Source: Oscillospiraceae bacterium
GTDB taxonomy: Bacteria; Bacillota; Clostridia; Oscillospirales; Ruminococcaceae
Length of the DNA stretch: 64,000 bases
NCBI GenBank assembly: GCA_009777635.1
Contig: WRLK01000002.1
Location: forward strand, 44,610-108,609
Direction: 5' to 3'
Below the pieces are notes generated by a model. The model had not been told where the DNA came from and searched no databases. It saw nothing but the letters and a program-made list of their open reading frames with translations. Position 1 is the first letter of the stretch; each line of letters begins with the position of its first letter. Shown here piece after piece: positions 44,346-54,054 of the stretch. A program made the position numbers and the translations under genes.

Positions 44346-45421
44346 GCCAAATCCAACTCCTTTACGATTCTCTCGCCCATTTCCCGCGTGCCGGACGCGG
44401 CTTCTCCCGCCTTTGCGATATCGGGTGTTCGAGCACCGCTGAGAAGCGCATGTTCTACGGCTTTTTCAATCATACCGGCGGCGGCGGGTTCTCCAAGAGA
44501 ATACTTAAGCATCATCGCCACGGATAATATCGCGGCAATCGGATTTGCCATATCCTTTCCCGCGATGTCGGGGGCGGAGCCGTGCACAGGCTCGTACAGC
44601 CCAAGCTGTGTCCCGCCAAGAGAAGCCGACGGCAGCATCCCGAGGGAGCCTGTTATTATGGCAGATTCATCCGACAAAATATCGCCGAACATGTTGTTTG
44701 TCACGATGACGTCGAACTGCCCGGGGTTTCTTATCAGCTGCATCGCCGCGTTGTCGACGTACATGTGCGACAGCAGGACTTCAGGGTATTCTTTTGAGAG
44801 TGCCGTCACTGTTTCGCGCCACAGCCGCGAGGACTCCAGCACATTTGCCTTATCGACGGAGCAAAGCCTGCCGCTGCGTTTTTCTGCGAGCTCAAACGCG
44901 ACTTTAGAAACGCGGCGGATCTCACTTTCTAAATATTCCTCCGTATCGAACGCCGCCTCTTCTCCGTTTACATGGCGTCTTCCGCGTTCCCCGAAATAGA
45001 TGCCGCCCGTGAGCTCACGCACCACAAGCAAATCAAGCCCGTCCTTTAAAAGCTCGTCCTTTAAGGGCGACGCCGCGCGCAAAGCGGGATACGCGACGGC
45101 GGGACGCAGATTCGCGAAAAGCTCAAGACTGCTTCGAAGCTTTAAAAGCCCGGCTTCAGGCCGCATATTACCGGGCAGGCCGTCCCATTTCGGGCCGCCG
45201 ACCGCCCCGAGAAAAACAGCGTCGGAGGCTTTGCATATCTCAATCGTCTCTTCCGGCAGCGGATTCTCCGTCTGATCGATTGCTTCTCCTCCGAGAAGCG
45301 CTTTCGTTATCTTAACGCTAAACCCGCACAGGCCCGCGGCTTTCTGCAAAACCGATACCGCTTGCCGCGTGATTTCCGGGCCGATGCCGTCTCCTTCAAT
45401 CACGGTAATTTTGTACGTCAT
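44342..45421 (-). CDS. leuB: 3-isopropylmalate dehydrogenase
   Basis: Oxidative decarboxylation in leucine synthesis. 359 residues. '[16 protein letters not shown]' at the start, substrate arginines in '[16 protein letters not shown]', '[15 protein letters not shown]', metal/NAD region '[27 protein letters not shown]' (in part) and '[18 protein letters not shown]'. The ATG at 45421 forms an ATGA overlap with the leuD stop; an upstream frame extension has no family similarity. Confidence 0.96.
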   Translation of the reverse strand: MTYKITVIEGDGIGPEITRQAVSVLQKAAGLCGFSVKITKALLGGEAIDQTENPLPEETIEICKASDAVFLGAVGGPKWDGLPGNMRPEAGLLKLRSSLELFANLRPAVAYPALRAASPLKDELLKDGLDLLVVRELTGGIYFGERGRRHVNGEEAAFDTEEYLESEIRRVSKVAFELAEKRSGRLCSVDKANVLESSRLWRETVTALSKEYPEVLLSHMYVDNAAMQLIRNPGQFDVIVTNNMFGDILSDESAIITGSLGMLPSASLGGTQLGLYEPVHGSAPDIAGKDMANPIAAILSVAMMLKYSLGEPAAAGMIEKAVEHALLSGARTPDIAKAGEAASGTREMGERIVKELDLA

Positions 45422-45921
45422 TCTCCTGATTCTCCCAGTTTGGTTTTTGTGTATCCGCAAAGCCCGCCCGCTTCTATGATTCGCTGCATAAACTCCGGGA
45501 ACTCAGCAGCCGTATACCTCTTGTTCTTTGTGATGTTCACAATCTCGCCGGCGCTGAGGTCGACCGCAATTTCATCGCCGTTTTCGGCGTCTTCGGCGGC
45601 GTCCGGGCATTCCATTACCGGAAGCCCGATGTTGATGGCGTTTCTAAAAAAAATCCTTGCAAAATTCTTGGCAATCACGCAGCCGATTCCCGCGGCCTTG
45701 ATCGCAACCGGAGCATGCTCGCGGCTTGAGCCGCAGCCGAAGTTTAGGCCTCCGACCATTATATCGCCGGGCTGCACCCGTTTTATGAACGCAGAATCAA
45801 TGTCCTCCATACAGTGAGCGGCGAGATGCTCGGGGTCAAAGCTGCTGAGCATCCGCGCGGGGATGATCACGTCCGTGTCCACATGGTCGCCGTATTTATG
45901 CGCAAAACCTTTTAAGTTCAT
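45418..45921 (-). CDS. leuD: 3-isopropylmalate dehydratase, small subunit
   Basis: Pairs with LeuC to isomerise isopropylmalate. 167 residues, the archaeal/clostridial short type. '[18 protein letters not shown]' and '[27 protein letters not shown]' are the swivel-domain signatures. Separated from leuC by a 123-bp gap containing an inverted repeat, unlike the tight spacing elsewhere in this operon. Confidence 0.96.
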   Translation of the reverse strand: MNLKGFAHKYGDHVDTDVIIPARMLSSFDPEHLAAHCMEDIDSAFIKRVQPGDIMVGGLNFGCGSSREHAPVAIKAAGIGCVIAKNFARIFFRNAINIGLPVMECPDAAEDAENGDEIAVDLSAGEIVNITKNKRYTAAEFPEFMQRIIEAGGLCGYTKTKLGESGE

Positions 45922-45942
45922 GGAACCTTCTCCGCCTTCCTT

Positions 45943-46039
45943 TAGAGAATCGTGAATAGAGAATGGAGAATCGTAATACTTTTGGCGGAAGCTTTTCCCG
46001 CCGCTTCTCGTCTCTACTATTCTCTATTCTCTATTTTCT
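45943..46039. repeat. Palindromic AGAGAATxG-type insertion between leuC and leuD
   Basis: Left arm 45944-45973 holds repeated GAGAAT units (GAATAGAGAAT, GGAGAATCG); right arm 46011-46039 holds the complement (ATTCTCTATTCTCTATTTTC). Between them is a smaller stem GGCGG (45984-45988) / CCGCC (45998-46002). It resembles a miniature inverted-repeat element or REP-like palindrome. It should fold in the leuC-leuD mRNA. Confidence 0.6.
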
Positions 46040-46044
46040 AACTA

Positions 46045-47310
46045 CTACTCGGGGCCTGCAATATATCCCGCCACCGCGGAGCACGCCGCCACAACAGGCG
46101 ACGCTAAGTAAACCTCGCTCGTCACATGCCCCATGCGCCCCACGAAATTGCGGTTTGTAGTAGAAACGCAGCGCTCGCCCGCGCCTAGGACGCCCGTATG
46201 ACCGCCGAGACACGGCCCGCATGTCGGCGTTGAGACTGCTGCTCCCGCATCGATGAAGACGTCCATCAGCCCCTCGTTTACGCACTGCTTCCACACTTTT
46301 TGCGTGGCGGGGATGATGATGCAGCGAACGCCCTTCGCCACCTGCCGACCCTTTAGGATTTCGGCGGCTAAGCGCATGTCCTCGATTCTGCCGTTTGTGC
46401 AGGAGCCGATCACAACCTGATCGACCGGGATTCTCATGCTCTGTGTTTCCCCGATGCCCTTCGTGTTCTCCGGCAAATGCGGAAACGCGACGGTAGGCGG
46501 GATTTTTTGAAGCTCCAGTACGATTTCCTCACAGTAAACGGCGTCTTTGTCGGGCTCGTATGAAACGCCACGTCCCGCGTCGTGCTCGTCAAGGTACGTG
46601 TGCGTTAATCCGTCGACCGGAAACACGCCGTTTTTAGCGCCCGCTTCAATCGCCATATTCGCGATAGTAAAGCGGTCATCCATGCTAAGCTGTGCGATAT
46701 CGCCGCAAAACTCCAGCGACCGGTACCGCGCGCCGTCAACGCCGATTATTCCGATCAAATGCAGTATTATGTCCTTGCCTGAAACATACTTTTGTTTTTT
46801 TCCTTTTATGACAACCCTCACGGCTTCGGGAACCTTGAACCAAGCCGTTCCCGTCGCCATCGCCGCCGCCATGTCGGTAGAGCCGACGCCTGCCGCGAAC
46901 GCCCCGAGCGCCCCGTGCGTACAGGTGTGGCTGTCCGCGCCGATTACCATGTCTCCCGGCTTGATCAAGCCTTTTTCCGGTAACAGCGCGTGCTCGATGC
47001 CCATTTTCCCGATTTCAAAATAGTGTGCGATACCCATATCCCCGGCAAACTGTCTCATCGTCATTGCAAGCTGTGCCGAAGCGATGTCCTTGTTCGGAGT
47101 AAAGTGATCGGGTATCAGCGCGATTTTCCGCTTGTCGAACACCTTTTTCGCGCCCATCTTATAGAATTCCCCGATGGCCGGCGGCGCCGTGATGTCGTTG
47201 CCGAACACAAGGTCAAGATTGCACTCGATGAGCTCTCCCGCCGTGACTTTCGCTTTGTTCGCGGCCTTTGCCATGATTTTCTGCGTCATCGTCATTCCCA
47301 TAAGCGCCAT
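46045..47310 (-). CDS. leuC: 3-isopropylmalate dehydratase, large subunit
   Basis: Aconitase-family [4Fe-4S] enzyme with LeuD. 421 residues from the ATG at 47310, behind GAAAGGACTGAA; a longer frame reaches into leuA without similarity. Cluster cysteines: '[14 protein letters not shown]' and '[10 protein letters not shown]'. Also '[25 protein letters not shown]' (in part). Length fits the short bacterial/archaeal LeuC type. Starts 1 base after leuA. Confidence 0.96.
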   Translation of the reverse strand: MALMGMTMTQKIMAKAANKAKVTAGELIECNLDLVFGNDITAPPAIGEFYKMGAKKVFDKRKIALIPDHFTPNKDIASAQLAMTMRQFAGDMGIAHYFEIGKMGIEHALLPEKGLIKPGDMVIGADSHTCTHGALGAFAAGVGSTDMAAAMATGTAWFKVPEAVRVVIKGKKQKYVSGKDIILHLIGIIGVDGARYRSLEFCGDIAQLSMDDRFTIANMAIEAGAKNGVFPVDGLTHTYLDEHDAGRGVSYEPDKDAVYCEEIVLELQKIPPTVAFPHLPENTKGIGETQSMRIPVDQVVIGSCTNGRIEDMRLAAEILKGRQVAKGVRCIIIPATQKVWKQCVNEGLMDVFIDAGAAVSTPTCGPCLGGHTGVLGAGERCVSTTNRNFVGRMGHVTSEVYLASPVVAACSAVAGYIAGPE

Positions 47311-47311
47311 T

Positions 47312-48835
47312 TCAGTCCTTTCTCGCAAGCTTCGCCATCGCCCTGTTGATCGCGTTGACATAAGCGCGTATCGAAGCGTCGATGACGTCTGTTGAAATAC
47401 CGCGCCCGATATGCAGCTCACCGTCGTGTAAAATGCGTACAATGACCTCGCCGAGCGCGTCCATGCCCTCGGTTACGGCGTCGATTTCGTAGGATTTTAG
47501 CGGCCACTCGCCGCCTACAATCCGCGCGATTGCGTTATACGCCGCGTCAATCGGGCCGTCGCCAATCGCCGCCTCCATAAATTTTTCGTTTTTGTGTAGC
47601 AGCACAACGCTTGCCATCGCGTGCATTTTGTTGCCGCTCTGTATCTGGAAGTTGTCCAGCGTGTAATATTCGGGAATATTCGCGATGCTTCCCGCAATCG
47701 CGTCAAGGTCGCTGTCGGTGATATTTTTCTTTTTGTCGGCTAAGTCCTTAAAGCGGGCGAATGCGTTGTCGATCTCATCCTGCGACAGGCTGTAGCCCAT
47801 CGCCTCAAGCCTGTCAACGAAAGCGTGGCGGCCCGAAAGCTTGCCGAGCACCATCGTGCTCTCGGTTTTGCCGACAGATTGCGGCGTCATGATTTCATAC
47901 GTCATGGGGTTTGCCATGACCCCGTGCTGATGTATGCCGGATTCATGAGCGAACGCATTTCGGCCCACGACGGACTTATAAATCGAAATCGGAACACCCG
48001 TCAGCTTTGAAACGCGCTTACTCGCGCGGTAGATTTTTGTCGTGTCTATCCCGTGGCTGATGTTAAAGTATTTCGCCCTTGTTTCAATTGCCATGACGAC
48101 CTCTTCGACCGAGCAGTTGCCCGCCCTCTCCCCGATGCCGTTGACCGTGGTTTCGATCTGTCGCGCGCCGTTTCCGATAGCCGACAGCGTATTCGCGGCG
48201 GCAAGCCCCAAATCGTCGTGGCAATGAACGCTGATGACTGCTTTTGCGATATTCGGCACGTTTTTAGCTATGCCGCCGATAAGTGCGCCGAACTCGTCCG
48301 GCATGGCGTACCCCACGGTATCCGGGATATTGACGGTCGTCGCCCCCGCGTCTATCGCCCTTTCGAGCACCTGATACAAAAATTCCGGGGAGGATCGGCT
48401 TGCGTCCTCGCAGGAAAACTCAACGTCCTCGCACAGGCTTTTCGCAAGCCTTATGCCGTCGATGGCTCGCTTTAAAACTTCCTCTTTCGTCATTTTAAGC
48501 TTATACTGCATGTGGATCTCGCTTGTTGCGATAAAGACGTGAAGCCGCGGCTTTTTGCTGTATTTCACGGCCTGCCATCCTTTTTGGATGTCGTCCCCGA
48601 CGCAGCGGCAAAACGCCGCCACCGCGCAGCCCACGTTTTGGGAAACCGCCCGTACCGCCTCGAAGTCCCCCGGTGAAGACGCCGGGAACCCCGCTTCGAT
48701 GATATCCACACCCAAAGCCTCAAGCTGCTTTGCGATCTCCAGCTTTTCCGAAAGGTTTAAGTTTACGCCCGGCGTCTGTTCGCCGTCACGCAGCGTTGTG
48801 TCAAGGATTATAATGCGGTTGTTTTTTGGGGGCAT
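47312..48835 (-). CDS. leuA: 2-isopropylmalate synthase
   Basis: First committed step of leucine synthesis, acetyl-CoA plus 2-ketoisovalerate. 507 residues. TIM barrel with '[15 protein letters not shown]', metal ligands '[19 protein letters not shown]', '[17 protein letters not shown]', and a C-terminal LeuA regulatory domain (about 380-500) that in other bacteria binds leucine. Citramalate synthase is related, but the following leuCDB supports LeuA. Good ribosome site TTGGAGGAA. First gene of a 12-gene operon. The leader is short and has no T-box or leucine-rich peptide. Confidence 0.95.
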   Translation of the reverse strand: MPPKNNRIIILDTTLRDGEQTPGVNLNLSEKLEIAKQLEALGVDIIEAGFPASSPGDFEAVRAVSQNVGCAVAAFCRCVGDDIQKGWQAVKYSKKPRLHVFIATSEIHMQYKLKMTKEEVLKRAIDGIRLAKSLCEDVEFSCEDASRSSPEFLYQVLERAIDAGATTVNIPDTVGYAMPDEFGALIGGIAKNVPNIAKAVISVHCHDDLGLAAANTLSAIGNGARQIETTVNGIGERAGNCSVEEVVMAIETRAKYFNISHGIDTTKIYRASKRVSKLTGVPISIYKSVVGRNAFAHESGIHQHGVMANPMTYEIMTPQSVGKTESTMVLGKLSGRHAFVDRLEAMGYSLSQDEIDNAFARFKDLADKKKNITDSDLDAIAGSIANIPEYYTLDNFQIQSGNKMHAMASVVLLHKNEKFMEAAIGDGPIDAAYNAIARIVGGEWPLKSYEIDAVTEGMDALGEVIVRILHDGELHIGRGISTDVIDASIRAYVNAINRAMAKLARKD

Positions 48836-48857
48836 TTTCGCATTCCTCCAAAACGGT

Positions 48858-48887
48858 TTAATAATTTATTTTAACACAAAATGTCAA
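48858..48887 (-). promoter_or_regulatory. Candidate promoter of the leu-ilvB-aro operon
   Basis: TTGACA (48887-48882), 18-bp spacer, TATTAA (48863-48858) on the minus strand, about 22 bases before the leuA start. Confidence 0.55.
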
Positions 48888-48904
48888 TCTTTGTAAAATA
48901 AAAT

Positions 48905-48946
48905 TAGCCCCTGCCGCAGGATGAACGCTAAGGCAGGGGATTTTTG
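48905..48946 (-). terminator. Terminator after the AI-2E-family gene
   Basis: CCCCTGCC (48908-48915) pairs with GGCAGGGG (48932-48939); on the minus strand it is followed by CTAATTTTATTTT. Also T-rich on the plus strand. Confidence 0.78.
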
Positions 48947-48951
48947 ATTTA

Positions 48952-50118
48952 TCATTCCGGCTCGGCCATGTTCGTCTCCTTTGGCGGCTCGTGTTTTCTG
49001 CGCTCGTAATGCGTGATAATGCTTTCAAAAATATCACTTAAAACCGCGACGATTGGGATTGCGGCAATCATGCCGAGAACGCCGGCGAAAGCGCCGCCTA
49101 TGGTGATGCTGACGATAACAAGAAACGGGCTTAGCGAAAAAGAGCCTCCCATCAGACGCGGCTGGATAAAGTTGCCGTCAATCTGTTGCGTGATGAGCAG
49201 CACGATGGCGGTAATCACGCCCATCGTGAACCCCTGCGTGAACATGACGACGATAACGGCGATTAGCGAGCCGACAATCGACCCGAAGTAAGGGATATAA
49301 TTTATAACGCCCAGCATGATTCCAAGAATCAGGAAATAAGGCGAGCCAATCAAATAAAGCTCAATTGTCACAAGCGTGCCGAGGATACAGCCGTCGATCG
49401 TCTGCGTATAAATGTACTGCTTGAAGTTTCTGTTAAGGTTGTCGGCGTGATGCATGATGACTCTGTATCCGGCGGCAGGGATAAAGGCGCTTAGCATCCT
49501 GCGCAAGAACGCTTTAAATTTATCCTTTTCAGCTAAAATATAAATAGATGAAATAATCGCGAGAAACCCCCTGAATATTGCCGACGAAACGCCGACAATC
49601 GCGTTGATGGACGATGTGACGCTTCCCATGCTGAAATGCAGTATATCCTGGAACCATTCTAAAATTACGTCAATGCTGATCTTAAGCCCTAATAAATCCA
49701 AGTTGTTGATATAGTCTACAATCTGCATCGTGCTTGCGTAATAAACCGGAAAATCCGTGATAAAAAGGGCAATACTGTTTGCAATGGTCGGGATAACCAG
49801 GTTAAGGGTCAAAGAAATAAGCAGCCCGATCAGAATATAAGTAATAAGTATCCCCATCGCCTTTTTTCTTGTGACGAGGAACCCGATTTTAGTTTTAGCC
49901 AGCAGCTTCTGTATGCCGCTGCAAGGTATGCTTAAGACATACGCCAGCATGAAGCCATAGAAAAAGGGCGTTATGATCCCCCATATCCGCACTACAATAT
50001 CGGTGAAAAACCCGATTTCGCTAATCGCCTTATACGCCCCGACAATCGCTAAGGCAAGCAGAAAATACGGTACAAGGGATTGAAGCTTCTTCGATTTGAA
50101 TTGCCTGATTGTAATCAT
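48952..50118 (-). CDS. AI-2E family transporter (YdbI/PerM-type)
   Basis: 388 residues with about eight hydrophobic segments in the two-block layout of PF01594: an N-terminal pair plus TM, a long loop ('ALFITDFPVYYASTMQIVDYINNLD'), and the C-terminal 'LGIMLGVINYIPYFGSIVGSLIAVIVVM' and 'QQIDGNFIQPRLMGGSFSLSPF' motifs. Members export autoinducer-2 or act as Na+/H+ antiporters; which applies is unknown. It has its own TATAAT promoter overlapping the trpF stop, so it need not be part of the trp operon. Confidence 0.88.
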   Translation of the reverse strand: MITIRQFKSKKLQSLVPYFLLALAIVGAYKAISEIGFFTDIVVRIWGIITPFFYGFMLAYVLSIPCSGIQKLLAKTKIGFLVTRKKAMGILITYILIGLLISLTLNLVIPTIANSIALFITDFPVYYASTMQIVDYINNLDLLGLKISIDVILEWFQDILHFSMGSVTSSINAIVGVSSAIFRGFLAIISSIYILAEKDKFKAFLRRMLSAFIPAAGYRVIMHHADNLNRNFKQYIYTQTIDGCILGTLVTIELYLIGSPYFLILGIMLGVINYIPYFGSIVGSLIAVIVVMFTQGFTMGVITAIVLLITQQIDGNFIQPRLMGGSFSLSPFLVIVSITIGGAFAGVLGMIAAIPIVAVLSDIFESIITHYERRKHEPPKETNMAEPE

Positions 50119-50170
50119 CCCTTTCTAAAGGCGGCAAGATAAGAACCTATTCTTAGAATCTGTATTCTTA

Positions 50171-50199
50171 ATTATAGATTAATTGTTGGATAAGTTCAA
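50171..50199 (-). promoter_or_regulatory. Promoter of the AI-2E-family gene
   Basis: TTGAAC (50199-50194), 17-bp spacer, TATAAT (50176-50171) on the minus strand; the -35 overlaps the trpF stop codon. Confidence 0.72.
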
Positions 50200-50810
50200 G
50201 CTGAAAAATCAAAGCCCCTTACTAAACTCACAAATTCATGCACCTTGTAAGCGTCCTTTCGCCCGTCCTTTTCTACGCCGCTGCTCACATCCACGCAAAA
50301 CGGCGAAAGCGCTTTGATCGCTTCGCAGACATTTTCCGCCGAAAGACCGCCCGCCAAAAAATACGGCGGCCCCTGAAATCCCTTTAATATCCCCCAATCA
50401 AAAGGCCTGCCGGTACCGCCCCTTTGCTCCGATAAAGTATCGAACAAAAGGTAATCCGCGTTTCCCGGCGGTTTGGGAAGCACGTCCCCGACGCCCGCCG
50501 CTTTTATTGCGGGACAGCCGCAGCTTCCTTTCAGCCGCAGGATATAGCTTTCGTCCTCGTCGCCGTGAAGCTGCGCGAGATCGATCACGCCGTTTTCATA
50601 TAATCCAGCGATGATTTCGGCCTTTTCATTGACAAAGACGCCAACCGCCTTAATCCGGCTGTCAAGCCGTTCCTTCAGCATGGACGCCGTTGCTTCGTCA
50701 ACGCGGCGGCGGCTTTTCGCAAACACAAAGCCGATATAATCCGGAAGCGCGCGGTTTACGGCGTCAATGTCCTCTATACGGCTCAGGCCGCAGATTTTCA
50801 CTTTGCTCAT
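50196..50810 (-). CDS. trpF: Phosphoribosylanthranilate isomerase
   Basis: Amadori rearrangement in tryptophan synthesis. 204 residues, a TIM barrel with catalytic Cys in 'KVKICGLSRIEDIDAV', 'YIGFVFAKSRRRV', 'LAQLHGDED' and 'FLAGGLSAENVCEAI ... CVDVSSGVE'. Overlaps trpC by 4 bases. Last trp gene of the operon. Confidence 0.96.
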   Translation of the reverse strand: MSKVKICGLSRIEDIDAVNRALPDYIGFVFAKSRRRVDEATASMLKERLDSRIKAVGVFVNEKAEIIAGLYENGVIDLAQLHGDEDESYILRLKGSCGCPAIKAAGVGDVLPKPPGNADYLLFDTLSEQRGGTGRPFDWGILKGFQGPPYFLAGGLSAENVCEAIKALSPFCVDVSSGVEKDGRKDAYKVHEFVSLVRGFDFSA

Positions 50811-51574
50811 AGCAATTCTCTCAATTTTGCAATCGCTGCCTTTTTATCCGGTGCGCGCATGAGCGTTTCGCCGATCAAGGCGGCGTTTACGCCGTTTTGC
50901 CGCAACAGCTCAATATCCCCGGCGGTATTGATACCGCTCTCGGATACAAACACGATATCATCCGGCACAAGCTTGCGCAGCCTTATGCTGTTGTTCGTAT
51001 CGACCTTAAACGTCTTTAAGTCCCGGTTGTTGACCCCGATTACCCGCGCGCCCGCCTTGAGCGCCGCTTTTACCTCGTCTTCGTTATGGGCCTCAACAAG
51101 ACACGACAGCCCGAAGCTGTCGGCTTCTTTTATGTATCCGCTAAGCTCGGCGGGCGTCAGTATCGCGCAAATCAGCAGCACCGCGTCGGCGCCAAGATAT
51201 GCCGCCTGCCCGATCTGGAAGCTGTCGACCGTGAAATCCTTGCGCAGCAGTGGTACGTTGACACACCCGCTGATCTCTGTGAGATAGCGGTCGCTGCCCT
51301 GAAAATAGTCGGGCTCCGTCAGCACGGAAATCGCGGCGGCCCCGGCTTTTTCATACTCCAGCGCGACGTCAAGATACGGAAACTCCTCCGCAATCACGCC
51401 CTTTGACGGCGACGCTTTTTTGACCTCGCAAATAAAGTGGAAGCCTTTCGTCCGCAAGGCTTGCTCAAACAGGAACGGCGTCCGCGGCTTCGTGTGCTGA
51501 AGCCGCAAGCCCGCTTTTTTGTCGCGCTCGACGCGTTCCTTTGCAGATGAAACGATTTTGTCCAATATATGCAC
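50807..51574 (-). CDS. trpC: Indole-3-glycerol-phosphate synthase
   Basis: 255 residues. 'FICEVKKASPSKGVIAEEF' (catalytic Lys), 'ISVLTEPDYFQGS', 'LLRKDFTVDSFQIGQA', 'VIGVNNRDLKTFKVD' and 'VSESGINTAGDI' are the family's motifs in order. Lies 15 bases after trpD and overlaps trpF. Confidence 0.96.
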   Translation of the reverse strand: MHILDKIVSSAKERVERDKKAGLRLQHTKPRTPFLFEQALRTKGFHFICEVKKASPSKGVIAEEFPYLDVALEYEKAGAAAISVLTEPDYFQGSDRYLTEISGCVNVPLLRKDFTVDSFQIGQAAYLGADAVLLICAILTPAELSGYIKEADSFGLSCLVEAHNEDEVKAALKAGARVIGVNNRDLKTFKVDTNNSIRLRKLVPDDIVFVSESGINTAGDIELLRQNGVNAALIGETLMRAPDKKAAIAKLRELL

Positions 51575-51589
51575 TTTTTGCGCTCCCCC

Positions 51590-52600
51590 CTACTGATTCG
51601 AGCAGGATATAAATTCCTCAAGCTTAGCTATCGCCTTTTTGCTGTCTATTACGTCCTGCGCAGCCTGTACGGCGTCGCCGATGGATTCATATTTACCCGA
51701 TATATACAGTGCGGCGGCGGCGTTTAAGACCGCGGCGTCGCGCTTGGCGCTCCGCTCGCCGCTTAGCACCGCTCTTAATATCCTTGCGTTTTCATCGGGC
51801 GTTCCACCTGAAAGCTCGGATTTTTGGCAGCGTTTAAAGCCAAATTGTTCCGGCGTGATTTCATATGTCCTGATCCAGCCGTTTTTCACCTCGCACAGCG
51901 TTGTTGCGTCGCTTATGGATATTTCGTCCATACAGTCGTTGCCGTGTATGACCATTGCGTTTTTAACGCCGAGGTTCATAAGCACCTTTGCTAAAGGTTC
52001 AACCAATCCCCTGTCATAGACGCCCATCAGCTCCATGTTGGCGCCCGCCGGGTTCGTGAGCGGCCCTAGGATATTAAAAATCGTCCGTATGCCGAGCTCT
52101 TTCCTGACGGGGGCTACATATTTCATCGCGATATGGTAATTTTGCGCGAACAAAAAGCAAATGCCTATGTTATTGAGCAGCTCCGTGCTTTTTTCGGGCG
52201 GGATGTTGATGTTTACGCCAAGCGCCTCAAGGACGTCGGCAGCACCGCATTTGCTCGAGGCGCTGCGGTTTCCGTGCTTTGCGACGGGGATTCCCGCCGC
52301 TGCCGCAATGATTGCAGCCGTTGTCGATATGTTAAACGTATTTGCGTGGTCGCCGCCAGTTCCTACGATCTCAAGCGCGTCCACGTTATGCAAAAGACGC
52401 ACGCAATGCTGGCGCATACCGGAAGCAGACGCCGTAATTTCATCGGTCGTCTCGCCTTTTAAGCTGAGCGCCGTAAGATACGCGCTCATCTGGACGGGGG
52501 ACGCTTCCCCCGTCATAATTTCATGCATCACGGCTTCCGCAGTTTCATACGTCAGATCCTGTTTCTTTGACAGGGCCAAAATAGCTTCTCTTATCATCAA
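51590..52600 (-). CDS. trpD: Anthranilate phosphoribosyltransferase
   Basis: Joins anthranilate to PRPP, the first trp-specific step present in this operon. 336 residues. 'EIVGTGGDHANTFNISTTAA' (PRPP loop), 'AKHGNRSASSKCGAADVLEALG' (in part) and 'FLFAQNYHIAMKYVAPVRKELGIRTIFNILGPLTNPA' (in part) are diagnostic. Not fused to trpG. Follows the SLC13 permease by 18 bases with a TAGGAGGATA ribosome site. Confidence 0.96.
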   Translation of the reverse strand: MMIREAILALSKKQDLTYETAEAVMHEIMTGEASPVQMSAYLTALSLKGETTDEITASASGMRQHCVRLLHNVDALEIVGTGGDHANTFNISTTAAIIAAAAGIPVAKHGNRSASSKCGAADVLEALGVNINIPPEKSTELLNNIGICFLFAQNYHIAMKYVAPVRKELGIRTIFNILGPLTNPAGANMELMGVYDRGLVEPLAKVLMNLGVKNAMVIHGNDCMDEISISDATTLCEVKNGWIRTYEITPEQFGFKRCQKSELSGGTPDENARILRAVLSGERSAKRDAAVLNAAAALYISGKYESIGDAVQAAQDVIDSKKAIAKLEEFISCSNQ

Positions 52601-52618
52601 AATATCCTCCTAATATAT

Positions 52619-54034
52619 TTATCCGAATAACCCGGCGGCGGTCCACATGGGGATTGCCGCAATCAGGGACAGCATACACGCGGCTAGGTATAAAATGCCG
52701 TATACGCTAAGATGCTTGCTTTCCCACGCCCTGTCGCCCGCAATCGACATGCTCATCATCGCCCACATGTTCTGGTAAGCCATGAAGAAGCAGTTCGCCG
52801 CCATGACAAATATGAACAGCCATACGAGAGGGCTGATTTGGTACGCCGCCTGTATGTCCGGCAGGATCGGCACCATGATCGCCATTGTCGGGATGAAAAA
52901 CGCAACGTCTATGAACCTTACAAGGAACATCACGAGCATTATGCTGAACATGAACGTCCACGGGTTACCGGCGACCGGGGCAAGCGCGGGGACGATAAAT
53001 CCCGAAACCCACTGCGAAATACCGGTTTCCGTAAAAATAGGCCCGAGGCTGAGCGCCATCGCGATAAATATGATCAAATCCCAGTTAACGCCGGTGTTAA
53101 AATCTCCCGGCTCAAGCACGCGGAACAAAAAGAACAAGAAGACGGCGGCAAGACAAAGCGCGGCGTCCGGCACACCGTGGTACCTGCTTGTAAGGAACAT
53201 CACAAAGACGGCCGCCAGAATGATTCCCGCAATGATTTCCCGCCTGCTCATGTTCTCGGCCGATTGCTCCCTGATGGCGTCAATTGCGTCCTTCGAAAGC
53301 TTTTCCTTCGGTTTTAAGACAAGCAAGCTTCCCGCTATCAGAAGAATCGTCGATAATATGACGGGGAAGAACATCACGCCAAACCAGCTTCCGAACGTAA
53401 CGAGCCCCTGTGTCTGCGGAACCGCGTTGATCATGCCGGAAATGATGGGCCCCCAAAGCACCCCGGTCAGCAGTCCCGAGCCGGGAATAATCGCCATTGC
53501 AAACGCCGTCAGGAGAATCAGCGAGTTCCCCTTCGAGCCTTTTTCGAGCTTGCACAATTCGCAGCACTGTACCGCAATCGGGATCACAATCGCCACCCGC
53601 ACGGTGCTGGAGGGGGTTAAAACGCTCAGTATGATCCCGATCAGGACCAGCGCGAAAATCAGCGATATGTATGACGGCTTGAATAATTTAATGACCGCAA
53701 GGGCGATACGCTTTCCAAGCCCGGTTTTCTGCAGCGTATAGCCGAAGAAAAGCGCCGGGACCAAAGTCCAGATCGCGGACTGGGTAAAGCCTGAAAACAC
53801 GACCGCCGGCTTTAATCCGAATGCGAGGGCAAAAAACGCAAGGAACAGCCCGCCGACGGAGTAAGGCAGCTTGAAGGGCTTGAAAATCCAGATGCACAGC
53901 GTAATCAAAACGCCGCCAAGCATGATTTGCGCGTTATCGTCAAGGAAAGCGGAAAACGGTTTCGTCAGCATAACAATCGCCGCTATCAGTACCAAAAGCC
54001 CGCTTCCGAGATATGATATCTTAAACTTTTCCAT
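52619..54034 (-). CDS. SLC13/DASS-family anion permease embedded in the trp operon
   Basis: 471 residues, about 11-12 hydrophobic segments. The DASS pattern is visible: 'LTPSSTVRVAIVIPIAVQ' (the SNT-like substrate/sodium loop region), 'GLLTGVLWGPII', and in the second half 'FIDVAFFIPTMAIMVPIL'. Family members carry di- or tricarboxylates or sulfate, driven by sodium. It sits between trpA (20 bases upstream) and trpD (18 bases downstream) with no terminator or promoter, so it should be under the Trp T-box. Import of anthranilate or a related aromatic acid is an attractive idea but is only inference. Confidence 0.85.
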   Translation of the reverse strand: MEKFKISYLGSGLLVLIAAIVMLTKPFSAFLDDNAQIMLGGVLITLCIWIFKPFKLPYSVGGLFLAFFALAFGLKPAVVFSGFTQSAIWTLVPALFFGYTLQKTGLGKRIALAVIKLFKPSYISLIFALVLIGIILSVLTPSSTVRVAIVIPIAVQCCELCKLEKGSKGNSLILLTAFAMAIIPGSGLLTGVLWGPIISGMINAVPQTQGLVTFGSWFGVMFFPVILSTILLIAGSLLVLKPKEKLSKDAIDAIREQSAENMSRREIIAGIILAAVFVMFLTSRYHGVPDAALCLAAVFLFFLFRVLEPGDFNTGVNWDLIIFIAMALSLGPIFTETGISQWVSGFIVPALAPVAGNPWTFMFSIMLVMFLVRFIDVAFFIPTMAIMVPILPDIQAAYQISPLVWLFIFVMAANCFFMAYQNMWAMMSMSIAGDRAWESKHLSVYGILYLAACMLSLIAAIPMWTAAGLFG

Positions 54035-54054
54035 TATAATATCAACACCTTATT

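Noticed and set aside
46045..47442. Longer leuC start at 47442
   Set aside because: The extra 44 residues overlap leuA and lack similarity; ATG at 47310 has a strong ribosome site.
48836..48951. T-box or leucine attenuator before leuA
   Set aside because: Only about 50 bases lie between promoter and start; the hairpin present ends the preceding AI-2E-family gene.
52782..53741. 319-codon open frame on the plus strand
   Set aside because: Lies opposite the SLC13 permease; composition (Met/Thr/Ser/Ile) mirrors a hydrophobic gene read backwards.
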